NCBI RefSeq assembly: GCF_001483965.1
Contig: NZ_CP010796.1
Span: 2,215,501-2,279,500, forward strand
DNA length: 64,000 nt
Source: Carnobacterium sp. CP1
GTDB taxonomy: Bacteria > Bacillota > Bacilli > Lactobacillales > Carnobacteriaceae
Direction of reading: 5' to 3'
In this document: piece after piece, positions 28,723 through 39,424 of the stretch
Numbering within the stretch: position 1 is the stretch's first letter
Layout of the letters: each line of letters begins with the position of its first letter
Program-made: the position numbers and the translations under genes
Notes under the pieces: generated by a model
Seen by the model: only the letters and a program-made list of their open reading frames with translations
Told to the model about the DNA's origin: nothing
Databases searched by the model: none

Positions 28723-29730
28723 ATGGCAAAAAAAATTGCTGTGCTCGGGGCAGGTTCTTGGGGAACGGCCTTAGCGATGGTTCTTGAAGAAAATGGACAT
28801 GAGGTTCGTTTGTGGAGCCATAAAGCGAGCCAAGTAGCAGAAATCAATCAGCAACACACGAATAAAGCGTACTTACCTAAAACGATCCTTTCGAAACGAA
28901 TCAAAGCGTATCAAGATCTGGCATCGGTGCTTGAAGAAGCAGATGCAGTGTTGTTTGTTGTTCCCACAAAAGCGATACGTGAAGTAGCACGAAATGTAGC
29001 GGCTTATTTAACAAAACCGACCATCATCATTCATGCTAGTAAAGGATTAGAACAAGAAACGCACAAACGGATTTCCATTATTTTAGAAGAAGAAATTCCG
29101 ACTGATAAGCGCACAGCTGTTGTAGCTTTATCTGGTCCCAGTCATGCTGAAGAAGTAGCTGTCAAAGATTTGACCACTATTACAGCCGCTTCAACCCATC
29201 AAGAATCGGCTGAATTTGTACAAGATCTCTTTATGAATGATTATTTTAGAGTGTACACCAATCAAGATATTGTTGGAGTGGAACTAGGGGCAGCATTAAA
29301 AAACATTATTGCTGTGGGAGCTGGGGCACTTCACGGTTTAGGCTATGGAGACAATGCTAAGGCCGCTTTGATGACACGAGGGCTAGCTGAAATCAGCCGA
29401 TTAGGAGTAGCTTTTGGGGCAGACCCCATTACATTCTTAGGGCTCAGCGGGGTTGGAGATTTGATCGTCACTTGCACCAGTATCCATTCAAGAAACTGGC
29501 AAGCTGGCAATTTGCTAGGGCAAGGAAAAACAGTAGCAGAAGTTCTAGATAAGATGGAAATGGTTGTTGAAGGAATCTCAACCACTAAAGCCGCTTATGA
29601 ATTGGCTCAAGAAAAAGGTATCGAGATGCCGATTACTGCAGCAATTTATAAAGTGTTGTATAATGAAGCAGATGTAAAAGAAGCTGTAGTGTCTTTGATG
29701 ACACGAGGCGGAAAATCGGAAGGTCACTAA
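28723..29730 (+). CDS. gpsA: Glycerol-3-phosphate dehydrogenase [NAD(P)+]
   Basis: 335 residues from the ATG at 28723, preceded by AAAGGAGAT. Reduces dihydroxyacetone phosphate to sn-glycerol 3-phosphate for phospholipids. Rossmann motif [11 protein letters not shown] at the N-terminus, conserved LSGPSHAEE, and the catalytic Lys region [13 protein letters not shown]. Same transcription unit as the upstream genes by spacing. Confidence 0.96.
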   Translation: MAKKIAVLGAGSWGTALAMVLEENGHEVRLWSHKASQVAEINQQHTNKAYLPKTILSKRIKAYQDLASVLEEADAVLFVVPTKAIREVARNVAAYLTKPTIIIHASKGLEQETHKRISIILEEEIPTDKRTAVVALSGPSHAEEVAVKDLTTITAASTHQESAEFVQDLFMNDYFRVYTNQDIVGVELGAALKNIIAVGAGALHGLGYGDNAKAALMTRGLAEISRLGVAFGADPITFLGLSGVGDLIVTCTSIHSRNWQAGNLLGQGKTVAEVLDKMEMVVEGISTTKAAYELAQEKGIEMPITAAIYKVLYNEADVKEAVVSLMTRGGKSEGH

Positions 29731-29768
29731 AGACCAAAAGCTATTATCGTATTGGAGGAATTAAAAAT

Positions 29769-30689
29769 ATGCAAAAAGTACGTAAAGCAGTCATCCCGGC
29801 TGCAGGTTTAGGAACACGATTTTTACCAGCAACAAAAGCAATGGCAAAAGAAATGCTGCCGATCGTAGACAAACCAACGATTCAATTTATTGTAGAAGAA
29901 GCCATCAATTCAGGAATTGAAGATATTTTGATCGTTACCGGAAAAAGCAAACGACCGATCGAAGACCACTTTGACTCGAATCCTGAATTAGAAGAAAACC
30001 TTAAAGCAAAAGATAAATTAGCTTTATTGGAATTGGTTGAAGAAACGACCGGCTTAAACTTGTTCTTTGTTCGTCAGTCTTATCCAAAAGGATTGGGACA
30101 TGCTGTCTTACAAGCAAAAGCTTTTGTAGGAAATGAACCTTTTGTAGTCATGCTGGGCGATGACTTGATGGAAGATGAAGTGCCTTTGACAAAACAATTG
30201 ATCAACGGTTATGACAAAACCCACGCTTCAAACATTGCCGTGATGAAAGTGCCTCATGAAGATACTTCTAAATACGGAATCATTGATCCAGAAGCTCAAG
30301 TCGATGAAACGACTTATAATGTACGCCGTTTTGTGGAAAAACCAAACCCGGAAGACGCACCAAGCGATTTAGCCATTATTGGTCGTTACTTGCTGACTCC
30401 AGAAATATTTGAAATTTTAGAAAAGCAAGAACCAGGCGCTGGCGGAGAAATCCAACTAACCGATGCCATTGATACATTGAATAAAACTCAACGTGTATTT
30501 GCGCATGAGTTTAAAGGAACGCGGTACGATGTCGGCGATAAATTTGGTTTCTTGAAAACCAGCATTCAATATGGTTTGAAACACAATGAAGTTAAAGATG
30601 CTTTACGTGAGTACATTATTGAATTAGGACAAAAACTTGAAGACGATGATGCTAAGTCTGCTGATGTAAAAACAGAAGCAATAAATTAA
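29769..30689 (+). CDS. galU: UTP-glucose-1-phosphate uridylyltransferase
   Basis: 306 residues. Makes UDP-glucose for glycolipid, teichoic acid and polysaccharide synthesis. N-terminal nucleotide-binding motif [20 protein letters not shown], then [17 protein letters not shown] and the [10 protein letters not shown] segment. Works with the phosphoglucomutase 2 kb downstream, which supplies glucose 1-phosphate. Strong terminator follows. Confidence 0.97.
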   Translation: MQKVRKAVIPAAGLGTRFLPATKAMAKEMLPIVDKPTIQFIVEEAINSGIEDILIVTGKSKRPIEDHFDSNPELEENLKAKDKLALLELVEETTGLNLFFVRQSYPKGLGHAVLQAKAFVGNEPFVVMLGDDLMEDEVPLTKQLINGYDKTHASNIAVMKVPHEDTSKYGIIDPEAQVDETTYNVRRFVEKPNPEDAPSDLAIIGRYLLTPEIFEILEKQEPGAGGEIQLTDAIDTLNKTQRVFAHEFKGTRYDVGDKFGFLKTSIQYGLKHNEVKDALREYIIELGQKLEDDDAKSADVKTEAIN

Positions 30690-30715
30690 CCGCAAGAAAG
30701 CAAAAAAGATGGTTT

Positions 30716-30763
30716 AAAGAAACAGAGCTGCCGGCTTCTGGCGGTGCTCTGTTTCTTTTTTTT
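30716..30763 (+). terminator. Intrinsic terminator after galU
   Basis: AAAGAAACAGAGC (30716-30728) pairs with GCTCTGTTTCTTT (30746-30758); the loop region can form further pairs, and the T-run continues. Confidence 0.92.
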
Positions 30764-30834
30764 GGCTATCAAAAAAGAGCGGGTTATGGTATACTTATTT
30801 ATCAAAATTAGTTGCTAGAAAGCGGGGAAAGCAC

Positions 30835-31266
30835 ATGGCAAATAGGCGAAACAAAACTGCTACGATTATTCAATTTAATCCAACCAGTGATTTTTATTTT
30901 CAACGTGGAATCAAAGCTTTTCAGAAAAATGATATGTCTCGTGCTAAAACTTACCTCTTACGTGCAGCTACATTAAGCAAAAACGAGGAAGAAAAAGTTT
31001 TTGCTCTTTGCCAGTTAGCCATCTGCCATCAACATACAGGTGAATTCACTGAATCTATCGACATATTAGAAGAATTGATTGAAAAAAGCGGCGATATTTT
31101 TCCAGAAGCTTATTACTTTCAATCAAATAACTACGCTTTTCTTGATGAATTAGAAACGGCACTGGAACTTGTTGTATTGTATTTAGAACTTGAACCAGAT
31201 GGCGATTTTTTAGAAGAAGCAGAGGATTTAAAAGAGACGATTGAACTAGAACTGAACGGTTTTTAA
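30835..31266 (+). CDS. Small tetratricopeptide-repeat protein (YvcD-like position)
   Basis: 143 residues, helical, with TPR-like units (FYFQRGIKAFQKNDMSRAKTYLLRAA; ALCQLAICHQHTGEFTESIDILEELI; NNYAFLDELETALELVVLYLELEP). Acidic C-terminus. No signal peptide or membrane segment. In Bacillus a much longer TPR protein, YvcD, sits just before trxB; this is about the first third of that length. The reading frame is clean and has its own GGGGAAAG site, so it is probably a naturally short version. Function unknown; TPRs mediate protein contacts. Confidence 0.8.
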   Translation: MANRRNKTATIIQFNPTSDFYFQRGIKAFQKNDMSRAKTYLLRAATLSKNEEEKVFALCQLAICHQHTGEFTESIDILEELIEKSGDIFPEAYYFQSNNYAFLDELETALELVVLYLELEPDGDFLEEAEDLKETIELELNGF

Positions 31267-31341
31267 ATTTCGTTCAAATACTTTTATTTAGTAAGCAAAT
31301 AAGTAGAAAAAAAGACGTTTTTGATATAAAGTAGACAGTAA

Positions 31342-32328
<987 letters not shown>

Positions 32329-32334
32329 AGTCTG

Positions 32335-32381
32335 AAAAGCCAGGAAGCCCTTTGCTATACAAAGGACTTCTTGGCTTTTTG
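32335..32381 (+). terminator. Intrinsic terminator after trxB
   Basis: AAAAGCCAGGAAGCCCTTTG (32335-32354) pairs with CAAAGGACTTCTTGGCTTTT (32360-32379) with two mismatches or wobbles, 5-nt loop and terminal T's. Confidence 0.93.
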
Positions 32382-32473
32382 ATTGCGATTTGATGAAAGA
32401 AAATAAAAAAAATGGTATACTCTAAAAGAGCAACTAAGAAAACGAAATCATTAAACGTAAAGGATGATCTAAA

Positions 32474-34201
32474 ATGACATGGAAACAAACATACGAAATT
32501 TGGAAAACATATGAACCGTTAGAACCAACATTAAAAGCTGAGCTGGAAGCTTTGAAGGATGACTCCGATACGTTAGAAGATGCTTTTTATGCGCCGCTTG
32601 AATTTGGCACAGCAGGAATGCGGGGAATCATTGGCGTAGGAATCAACCGAATGAATCAATACACTGTTCGACAAGCTACAGAAGGATTAGCTTTATTTAT
32701 GGATAGTTTAGGAGAAGAAGCAAAGAAACGCGGAGTAGCTATTGCTTATGATTCAAGACACCAATCGCCAGAATTTGCTATGGAAGCAGCAAAAACTTTA
32801 GGAGCGCACGGCATTCCAGCATTCGTTTTTGAAAGCTTGCGTCCGACACCGGAATTATCTTTTGCGGTACGTCACTTAAATGCTTACGCGGGCATCATGA
32901 TCACTGCCAGCCATAACCCAGCAGCTTATAATGGCTACAAAGTATATGGAGAAGATGGCGGTCAAATGCCGCCTAAAGAAGCGGATGCGTTAACTGAGTA
33001 CGTCCGTAGTGTCGAAAACAGTTTAACCATCAAAGTGCTTTCTGAAGAAGAACTGAAAGCCTCAGGATTATTGACAATGATCGGGGAAAACATCGATCAA
33101 TTGTATCTGGACCAAGTCAAAGAAGTGACCGTCAACCCAGAGCTGGTTAAACGGATGAGTACAAAAATGAAACTTGTCTTTACACCGCTTCATGGAACAG
33201 GACAAATGCTTGGAGAACGGGCATTAAAAAATGCTGGATTTGAAGCCATTACAGTTGTGCCGGAACAAGCTGTTGCTGATCCGAATTTCTCAACCGTTAA
33301 ATCGCCGAACCCTGAAGAACCCGGTGCTTTTGAGTACGCGCTGCGTTTAGGAAAAGAAATCGATGCCGACGTTTTAGTCGCGACTGATCCTGATGCAGAC
33401 CGTTTAGGCATTGCTGTTAAAACAAGCGTTGGCAATTATGAAGTATTGACCGGAAATCAAATCGCCAGCTTGATGTTGTATTACTTACTGAAAGCTAAGA
33501 AAGAAGCAGGAAGGCTGACAGCTAATGGTGTTGTTTTGAAATCGATTGTTTCCAGTGAGCTGCCGACAGCCATCGCCGAACATTTTGGAATTGGTATGGT
33601 TGATGTATTGACTGGCTTTAAATTCATTGCAGAAAAAATAAAACAATACGAAACAGACAATAGCCATACCTTTTTATTTGGGTTTGAAGAGAGTTACGGC
33701 TATTTGATCAAACCTTTTGTCCGCGACAAAGATGCTATTCAAGCATTGGTGCTGATTGCTGAAGTCGCTGCTTATTATAAAGAACAAGGCAAGACTTTGT
33801 ACGACGGCTTGCAAGATATTTTCCACGAATTTGGACATTATAAAGAAAAAACGATTTCTATTACAATGGAAGGAATCGAAGGAGCTGGAAAAATCAAAGC
33901 ATTGATGGCGAAATTCCGCGAAAATGCTCCTAAAGAATTCGCTGGTATTGGCGTAGAAACGGTAGAAGATTTTGAAACGAGCGAACGGACCAATCAAGAT
34001 GGTGTAGTTGAAACGATTGCTATGCCGGCTGCAAATGTTTTGAAATATAAAATGGTGGATGGCAGTTGGATTGCAATTCGTCCATCTGGTACAGAACCGA
34101 AAATCAAATTTTATATCGGAACTCAGGCCGACTCAGCTTTAGAAACAGACCGGAAGTTGCTTGATTTTGAAGCAGACATCAAGGAACTCTTGGCAGACTA
34201 A
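32474..34201 (+). CDS. pgm: Phosphoglucomutase / phosphomannomutase (PgcA type)
   Basis: 575 residues, alpha-D-phosphohexomutase superfamily. Interconverts glucose 6-phosphate and glucose 1-phosphate. Active-site Ser146 in TASHNP, Mg-binding loop ATDPDADR (about 300-307), sugar-binding GFEESYGY and phosphate-binding RPSGTEPKIK. Length matches the Bacillus PgcA subfamily rather than GlmM. Supplies GalU. Confidence 0.95.
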   Translation: MTWKQTYEIWKTYEPLEPTLKAELEALKDDSDTLEDAFYAPLEFGTAGMRGIIGVGINRMNQYTVRQATEGLALFMDSLGEEAKKRGVAIAYDSRHQSPEFAMEAAKTLGAHGIPAFVFESLRPTPELSFAVRHLNAYAGIMITASHNPAAYNGYKVYGEDGGQMPPKEADALTEYVRSVENSLTIKVLSEEELKASGLLTMIGENIDQLYLDQVKEVTVNPELVKRMSTKMKLVFTPLHGTGQMLGERALKNAGFEAITVVPEQAVADPNFSTVKSPNPEEPGAFEYALRLGKEIDADVLVATDPDADRLGIAVKTSVGNYEVLTGNQIASLMLYYLLKAKKEAGRLTANGVVLKSIVSSELPTAIAEHFGIGMVDVLTGFKFIAEKIKQYETDNSHTFLFGFEESYGYLIKPFVRDKDAIQALVLIAEVAAYYKEQGKTLYDGLQDIFHEFGHYKEKTISITMEGIEGAGKIKALMAKFRENAPKEFAGIGVETVEDFETSERTNQDGVVETIAMPAANVLKYKMVDGSWIAIRPSGTEPKIKFYIGTQADSALETDRKLLDFEADIKELLAD

Positions 34202-34225
34202 AAGCTGCTTAAATAGAAATGAGCG

Positions 34226-34266
34226 AAAGTGAATCAAAAGTTAATTCTTTTGGTTCACTTTTTTTA
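34226..34266 (+). terminator. Intrinsic terminator after pgm
   Basis: AAAGTGAATCAAAAG (34226-34240) pairs with CTTTTGGTTCACTTT (34247-34261) apart from one mismatch, followed by T residues. Confidence 0.92.
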
Positions 34267-34373
34267 GATGGCAAAATAGGAAGAAAGCCAAACTTCACTA
34301 TACACGACACGCCCGGAATGTTATAATAAGAAGATGGCTTAAGAGATAGAAACCTCAAAGGGGAGTGCCAAAA

Positions 34374-35261
34374 ATGGTAGAAAATTTACAATTGGTGATT
34401 ATTACAGGAATGAGCGGCGCTGGAAAAACAGTTGCGATGCAAAGTTTTGAAGATATGGGCTATTTTTGTGTGGACAACATGCCGCCAAGCTTATTGCCGA
34501 AATTTTGGGAATTAGTCAGAGAATCTGGAAAACTAACAAAAATCGCGTTAGTGATCGATTTACGCGCACGCGCTTTTTTTGATGAAATTATGACTGCATT
34601 AGAAAGTATGGACAATACAACTCTTATTACAACAAAAATTTTATTTTTAGAAGCAAACGATGAAGAACTGGTTTCTCGGTACAAAGAAACTCGTCGGACA
34701 CATCCATTAGCAATGAACGATCGTGTTTTAGAAGGTATCAAAAAAGAACGCGAACTATTGAAAGACATTAAAGGACGTGCCCAAAAAGTAATCAATACTA
34801 CTGATCTTTCACCACGTCAATTGAGAGAAGAAATACATGCAACGTTCAAAAAAGGCGATGCTGAACTTTTCCGAGTAGAATTGATTTCATTTGGTTTTAA
34901 ATACGGATTGCCAATTGACGCAGATGTGGTAATGGACGTTCGCTTTTTACCAAATCCGCATTATGTGGATGATTTGCGGCCTTTAACCGGCATAGACGAA
35001 CCTGTTTATGATTACGTCATGAAACAGCCGGAAACAGAAGTGTTTTACCGCAAATTTACAGATTTGCTGGATTGTATTTTGCCTGGTTATAAAAAAGAAG
35101 GAAAAAACAATGTGACGATTGCCATCGGCTGTACAGGTGGAAAACACCGTTCAGTAGCTTTATCAGAACGGATTGGTCACAAAATTGAATCAGATGGGTA
35201 CCCGGTCCATATTACCCACCGAGACAAAGATAAAACGAAAGAAACGGTCAATCGCTCATGA
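34374..35261 (+). CDS. rapZ: RNase adapter / nucleotide-binding protein RapZ
   Basis: About 295 residues from the ATG at 34374 (8 bases after GGGGAG; GTG at 34365 overlaps the site). P-loop GMSGAGKT near the N-terminus, the [12 protein letters not shown] segment and the C-terminal [14 protein letters not shown] typical of RapZ/YvcJ. In E. coli RapZ controls glmS via sRNAs; in Gram-positives it is a GTP/ATP-binding protein of less clear role. Overlaps glmR by 4 bases (ATGA) in the conserved rapZ-glmR-whiA unit. Confidence 0.96.
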   Translation: MVENLQLVIITGMSGAGKTVAMQSFEDMGYFCVDNMPPSLLPKFWELVRESGKLTKIALVIDLRARAFFDEIMTALESMDNTTLITTKILFLEANDEELVSRYKETRRTHPLAMNDRVLEGIKKERELLKDIKGRAQKVINTTDLSPRQLREEIHATFKKGDAELFRVELISFGFKYGLPIDADVVMDVRFLPNPHYVDDLRPLTGIDEPVYDYVMKQPETEVFYRKFTDLLDCILPGYKKEGKNNVTIAIGCTGGKHRSVALSERIGHKIESDGYPVHITHRDKDKTKETVNRS

Positions 35262-36271
35262 TGAACGAAAAAAAAGGCAGAAGACCTAAGATCGTGGTGA
35301 TTGGGGGAGGGACCGGCCTTCCCGTTATCTTACAAGGGTTAAAAGCGAAACACGCAGAAGTAACAGCGATCGTGACTGTAGCGGACGACGGAGGCAGCAG
35401 CGGTTCATTGCGTAATTACGCCAACGTGGTGCCGCCGGGCGATATTCGTAACGTATTGCTCTCTTTGTCTAATATTCCTCACCTGCAGAAAGACATTTTT
35501 CAATATCGTTTTGATACGAATGACCACTTTTTAGCTGGGCATTCTATCGGCAATTTAATCATTGCAGCGATGGCAGAAATGCGCGGCAGTATTTTTGAAG
35601 CGATTCAGTTGTTGTCTAAAATGATGGGGGTTGACGGACACGTTTATCCTGCTGCTGAAGAAGCGTTGATTTTGCATGCTATTTTTGAAGATGGAACACA
35701 AGTTTCAGGCGAATCGAAAATCGCGAAAGAAAGCAAAAAAATTGAACGTGTCTTTGTAACACCGATCAATGAAGATCATGAAGTCAAAGCCTCTCGTAAA
35801 GTGCTTTCGGCCATTCGCGATGCTGATTTAGTAGTTTTAGGACCAGGAAGCTTATTCACCAGCATTTTGCCCAATTTAATGATTGGGGATTTAGGTAAGG
35901 CTGTAACGGAAACAAGTGCTGAAGTAGTTTATATTTGTAATATCATGACTCAACTGGGCGAAACTGAAAACTTTAGTGATGCTGATCACGTATCCGTTTT
36001 ACACAAACACTTAGAAAAAAAATTCATTGATACGGTACTTGTCAATACGGAGCACGTACCGGAAGACTACATGAACCGCGAACGGTACGATGAATACTTA
36101 GTACAAGTAGCTCATGATTTTAAGGGGTTAAGTGAAGAAGTACCTCGTGTTATCTCGAATGGCTTCCTCAAATTGAGAGACGAAGGAGTCTTTCATAATG
36201 GAGATAAAGTTGTAGAAGAGCTCTTCAAGTTGGCTTACGAAAGCAACCGAGTTCGTTTTGCAAAAATTTAA
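35258..36271 (+). CDS. glmR: Gluconeogenesis factor YvcK/GlmR
   Basis: 337 residues, CofD-like fold with the N-terminal [14 protein letters not shown] nucleotide-sugar loop, the VADDGGSSG motif and [18 protein letters not shown]. Binds UDP-GlcNAc and in Bacillus stimulates GlmS, linking carbon state with cell wall synthesis. Two ATGs (35258, 35261) are possible starts. Confidence 0.95.
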   Translation: MMNEKKGRRPKIVVIGGGTGLPVILQGLKAKHAEVTAIVTVADDGGSSGSLRNYANVVPPGDIRNVLLSLSNIPHLQKDIFQYRFDTNDHFLAGHSIGNLIIAAMAEMRGSIFEAIQLLSKMMGVDGHVYPAAEEALILHAIFEDGTQVSGESKIAKESKKIERVFVTPINEDHEVKASRKVLSAIRDADLVVLGPGSLFTSILPNLMIGDLGKAVTETSAEVVYICNIMTQLGETENFSDADHVSVLHKHLEKKFIDTVLVNTEHVPEDYMNRERYDEYLVQVAHDFKGLSEEVPRVISNGFLKLRDEGVFHNGDKVVEELFKLAYESNRVRFAKI

Positions 36272-36330
36272 GATTATTTGACTCGGAGGGAACCTAGGGT
36301 GATCAAAGGGAAGAAGGGGGGGCGGTAAAG

Positions 36331-37284
36331 TTGTCTTATGCTTCAGAAGTAAAAAAAGAATTGACTCAATTAGAAGTGCACCGTGAACATGCGCGGGCAG
36401 AACTAGCAGCATTGATTCGAATGAATGGCACAGTCAACTTAGTTAATAAAAAGTTTGTTCTTAACGTGCAAACAGAAAACGCAGCTATTGCGAGAAGGAT
36501 CTATGTACTATTGAAAGATCATTTTGACGTTGAAAGTGAATTATTAGTGCGTCGGAAAATGAAGTTGAAAAAAAACAATGTCTATATCGTGCGGTTAAAG
36601 AAAGGCACACAAAAAGTTTTATCTGATCTTTCCATTATGGATGGCATGACGTTGCATAGTCATGTTCCAGAAGAAATTATGATGAGTTCGCAAAAAATGC
36701 GTTCGTATTTAAGAGGAGCTTTTTTAGCAGGCGGGTCAGTCAACAATCCTGAAACCAGCCGTTACCATTTAGAAATTTATTCTAACTATGCGGAACACAA
36801 TGACGATATTTGCCAAATGATGAATTATTTTGAAATGAATGCACGAACGTTAGAGAGGCGCAACGGGTACATTACTTATTTGAAAGAGGGCGAAAAAATC
36901 GCTGACTTTTTAGCTTTGACAGGCGCCACAAGCGGTATGCTGAAATTTGAAGATGTTCGGATCGTCCGAGATATGCGCAATTCAGTCAATCGCCTAGTGA
37001 ACTGTGAAAATGCAAATCTAAATAAAACAATTGATGCAGCCGGTAAACAAATTGAGAGTATTCAATACATCGAAGAAACGATGGGTTTAGATAAATTGCC
37101 GGATAAGTTACAAGAAATTGCTTTGATTCGGTTGAAATCACCAGAAGTTACCCTGAAAGAATTAGGGGAAATGATTCCTAGCGGACAAATCAGCAAATCG
37201 GGTATCAATCATCGACTGCGGAAAATAAATGAAATCGCGGAAAAATTGCGTACTCAGAATGCAATGACCGCCAATCAAAAGTAA
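36331..37284 (+). CDS. whiA: WhiA, DNA-binding protein
   Basis: 317 residues, TTG start at 36331. N-terminal LAGLIDADG-derived fold ([25 protein letters not shown]) and C-terminal helix-turn-helix ([25 protein letters not shown]). In Firmicutes WhiA influences division and chromosome segregation. Faces rpoN tail to tail with a shared terminator. Confidence 0.96.
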   Translation: MSYASEVKKELTQLEVHREHARAELAALIRMNGTVNLVNKKFVLNVQTENAAIARRIYVLLKDHFDVESELLVRRKMKLKKNNVYIVRLKKGTQKVLSDLSIMDGMTLHSHVPEEIMMSSQKMRSYLRGAFLAGGSVNNPETSRYHLEIYSNYAEHNDDICQMMNYFEMNARTLERRNGYITYLKEGEKIADFLALTGATSGMLKFEDVRIVRDMRNSVNRLVNCENANLNKTIDAAGKQIESIQYIEETMGLDKLPDKLQEIALIRLKSPEVTLKELGEMIPSGQISKSGINHRLRKINEIAEKLRTQNAMTANQK

Positions 37285-37302
37285 TTCATTTAAAAGCATA
37301 TG

Positions 37303-37341
37303 AAAAACGCCAGACACTTTTAAAAGTATCTGGCGTTTTTT
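37303..37341. terminator. Bidirectional terminator between whiA and rpoN
   Basis: AAAAACGCCAGACACTTTT (37303-37321) and AAAAGTATCTGGCGTTTTTT (37322-37341) form a long stem with A-tract before and T-tract after, so it can work on both strands. Confidence 0.94.
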
Positions 37342-37348
37342 GCTCGAT

Positions 37349-38716
37349 TTATTCGAATCGTTTGCGTTTAGAAGAGGGTGGGATAAATAGAGCATCGCGG
37401 TATTTAGCGATGGTTCTTCGAGAAATCTCAACACCTTCTGCTGTTAAAAGGTCCACTAGCTTTTGATCGGATAGTGGTTTTTGTTTGTTTTCTGTTTCAA
37501 TCAGCTCAGTCAGTTTTTGCTTGACTTGTTCAGCAGAAACCGTTGCTGGATCTTCAGTTGTCGGCGATTGATTTGTTTTTGTTAGATTTAAAGCATTTGT
37601 AAAAAAGTGCTTTAATTCAAAGACACCGAAAGCCGTTTCTAAATATTTTCCATTGACCGATCGACTGACAGTTGATTCGTGAATATCCAATTCTAATGCG
37701 ATATCTTTTAAAGTCAGAGGCTGAATCGGGTGTTCCGGCATCAAGAAAAAGCTCTTTTGTTTTTCGACAATGGCCGTTCCGACTCGCAAAATCGTGTCGC
37801 CGCGCTGTACTAGACTGCGTTTGAGCCATTCATATTCAGCGTACTTGTCTTTCATAAATTTAGTGACGTCTTGGTCTTTTACTTGCATCATATCGTGGTA
37901 GTAATCTTTTTGAAAAGAAATAACGGGCAAACCTGTCTTAATAGAGATAACTTTTAAATCATCGGATTCGATTTTGACAAATAAATCCGGTTTAAGGTAC
38001 TGTTCAGTTTCACCATTGAACAAAGCGCCTGGATAAGGCGACAAGGTTTGAACAAAATCTGAGATGATTTGAATTTCATTTAATGAGATGTCCAGTTTAC
38101 GAGTGATCTCCTTCCATTTACGAGTGGCGAAGAGTTCAAATTCTTCTTCAAGGAGGAGGTAAGCCATATTAGGAGCTGTTTCATCACGCTCTATTTGAAG
38201 CAGCAAACATTCCTGTAAGTTTCTGGCGCCTACGCCTGCTGGCTCCAATTGTTGAAGCAAAGTCAAGGCGTCTAAGAGCTGCAATTCTTGTGCTTGCGTT
38301 AACTGAGCAGCTTCTTCTAATGAAATCGTCAAGTAACCATTGGTATCTAAGTATTCTGTTAACCACAACACCAATTCTCTTAGATAAGTTTCTCTCATCG
38401 TTAAATGGATTTGTTCAGTCAGGTATTCGAATAAAGATAAATAAGTATCCGGAATTTGATTCATAAAGTTTAATTCTTCATCGTCTCGGTTATGGGGTAT
38501 CGTACTCGCATAATCAGCAGCTGACAATTTCTCAGCTGGGCGCTCTTGTGGAAAAGTAATTTCAATTAAAGGATTTCCCAAAGCTTTCTGGTTTAAAAAA
38601 GTTAATAAATCTTCTTGATTGTATTGCAGCATTTGAATGGATTGTTGGAGTTGTTGAGTCATAGCCATTTTTTGAACTTGGTTTTGTTGCTGTGTAAAGG
38701 ATTGTTCGAAATTCAT
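37349..38716 (-). CDS. rpoN: RNA polymerase sigma-54 factor
   Basis: 455 residues; the only minus-strand protein gene here. Region I is Gln-rich (MAMTQQLQQSIQMLQ), the core-binding region is central, and the C-terminus has the DNA-binding HTH (HESTVSRSVNGKY) and RpoN box SRRTIAKYRD (about 432-441; consensus ARRTVAKYRE). Recognises -24/-12 promoters and needs an AAA+ activator; the LevR-type activator at 50 kb is a partner. Start preceded by AAGGAGG on the minus strand. Confidence 0.97.
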   Translation of the reverse strand: MNFEQSFTQQQNQVQKMAMTQQLQQSIQMLQYNQEDLLTFLNQKALGNPLIEITFPQERPAEKLSAADYASTIPHNRDDEELNFMNQIPDTYLSLFEYLTEQIHLTMRETYLRELVLWLTEYLDTNGYLTISLEEAAQLTQAQELQLLDALTLLQQLEPAGVGARNLQECLLLQIERDETAPNMAYLLLEEEFELFATRKWKEITRKLDISLNEIQIISDFVQTLSPYPGALFNGETEQYLKPDLFVKIESDDLKVISIKTGLPVISFQKDYYHDMMQVKDQDVTKFMKDKYAEYEWLKRSLVQRGDTILRVGTAIVEKQKSFFLMPEHPIQPLTLKDIALELDIHESTVSRSVNGKYLETAFGVFELKHFFTNALNLTKTNQSPTTEDPATVSAEQVKQKLTELIETENKQKPLSDQKLVDLLTAEGVEISRRTIAKYRDALFIPPSSKRKRFE

Positions 38717-38755
38717 GCGGTGACCTCCTTGTTAAAAACCTTTTTTTCTGACTTT

Positions 38756-38764
38756 ATTATAACA
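38756..38764 (-). promoter_or_regulatory. rpoN promoter (extended -10)
   Basis: On the minus strand TGTTATAAT, matching the extended -10 consensus, about 40 bp before the start codon. No clear -35. Confidence 0.6.
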
Positions 38765-38802
38765 TAAAGGGCTAGTCGAATCTTATGACCCGTAAAAATG
38801 CC

Positions 38803-38831
38803 TTGTTTTTTTACCAGTTATCAGATACACT
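38803..38831 (+). promoter_or_regulatory. Putative tRNA-Arg promoter
   Basis: TTGTTT (38803-38808), 17 bp spacer, TACACT (38826-38831), about 24 bp before the tRNA 5' end. Confidence 0.45.
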
Positions 38832-38854
38832 GTAATAGTTGGTAATTTTAAGAA

Positions 38855-38926
38855 GTCCCCTTAGTGTAATGGATATCACGTAAGATTCCGATTCTTGAAA
38901 TGGGGGTTCGATTCCCTCAGGGGGCA
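38855..38926 (+). tRNA. tRNA-Arg (anticodon CCG)
   Basis: A complete cloverleaf can be drawn: acceptor GTCCCCT with AGGGGGC plus discriminator A; D arm GTG...CAC; anticodon stem TAAGA/TCTTG with loop TTCCGAT, placing CCG at 34-36; T arm GGGGG-TTCGATT-CCCTC. CCA is not encoded. Reads the CGG Arg codon. No second attachment-like copy of its 3' end is seen nearby. Confidence 0.93.
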
Positions 38927-39021
38927 TATAGCACGTTCTGTTACGTCCGATTAAATTTGTCGGATGGTTTGAAAGGCTTTAGAAAAACCAGCCGCTAACT
39001 AAAATAAACAGGCACCGTTCA

Positions 39022-39066
39022 GACCCGGATTTCGTAAAAACACTTACGATTTTCGGATCTTTTTTA
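39022..39066 (+). terminator. Terminator downstream of the tRNA
   Basis: GACCCGGATTTCGTAA (39022-39037) pairs imperfectly with TTACGATTTTCGGATC (39044-39059), followed by a T-run. It would leave a trailer of about 95 nt after the tRNA. Confidence 0.75.
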
Positions 39067-39294
39067 TTAAGTTCTATCATAGTGGTCTTGGTAAGTGAAA
39101 AGATTGCCTCTTATAGACTAGCACTATCTTATTATCGTCTTTAAAGAGGAGGGCACGTTGTTAGATAGGAAGGTTCTCTCTGACAACCCATTTTTTGCTT
39201 AAGAGTTGTCAACACGATTTGACCAAGCATTTTTTATTAAGACAAGTCTTGAAAGAAGCGGAAATAAAAGGTAGAGCAACTAGATAAATCGAAG
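39067..39294. other. Non-coding gap between tRNA terminator and dus promoter
   Basis: No supported gene. The only structure noted is an inverted repeat, TGACAAC (39181-39187) with GTTGTCA (39205-39211), around a T-rich loop; it could be an operator or a small hairpin. Confidence 0.4.
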
Positions 39295-39323
39295 TGGACT
39301 GATTTCACAAATAGAGGTATAAT
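39295..39323 (+). promoter_or_regulatory. Promoter upstream of dus
   Basis: TGGACT (39295-39300), 17 bp, TATAAT (39318-39323). The leader to the start codon is about 95 nt. Confidence 0.6.
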
Positions 39324-39424
39324 TCCAGATGTTGAAAAATTACCATTGAGATGTTAAACAGTTTATGCAGTTTTAATTTGGGATGAAGGTATGACCTGGT
39401 ATCCCGTTACGGAAGGATCGGTTA

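Noticed and set aside
38855-39066. Prophage or island attachment site at tRNA-Arg
   Set aside because: No integrase, no second copy of the tRNA 3' end, and neighbouring genes are core and syntenic.
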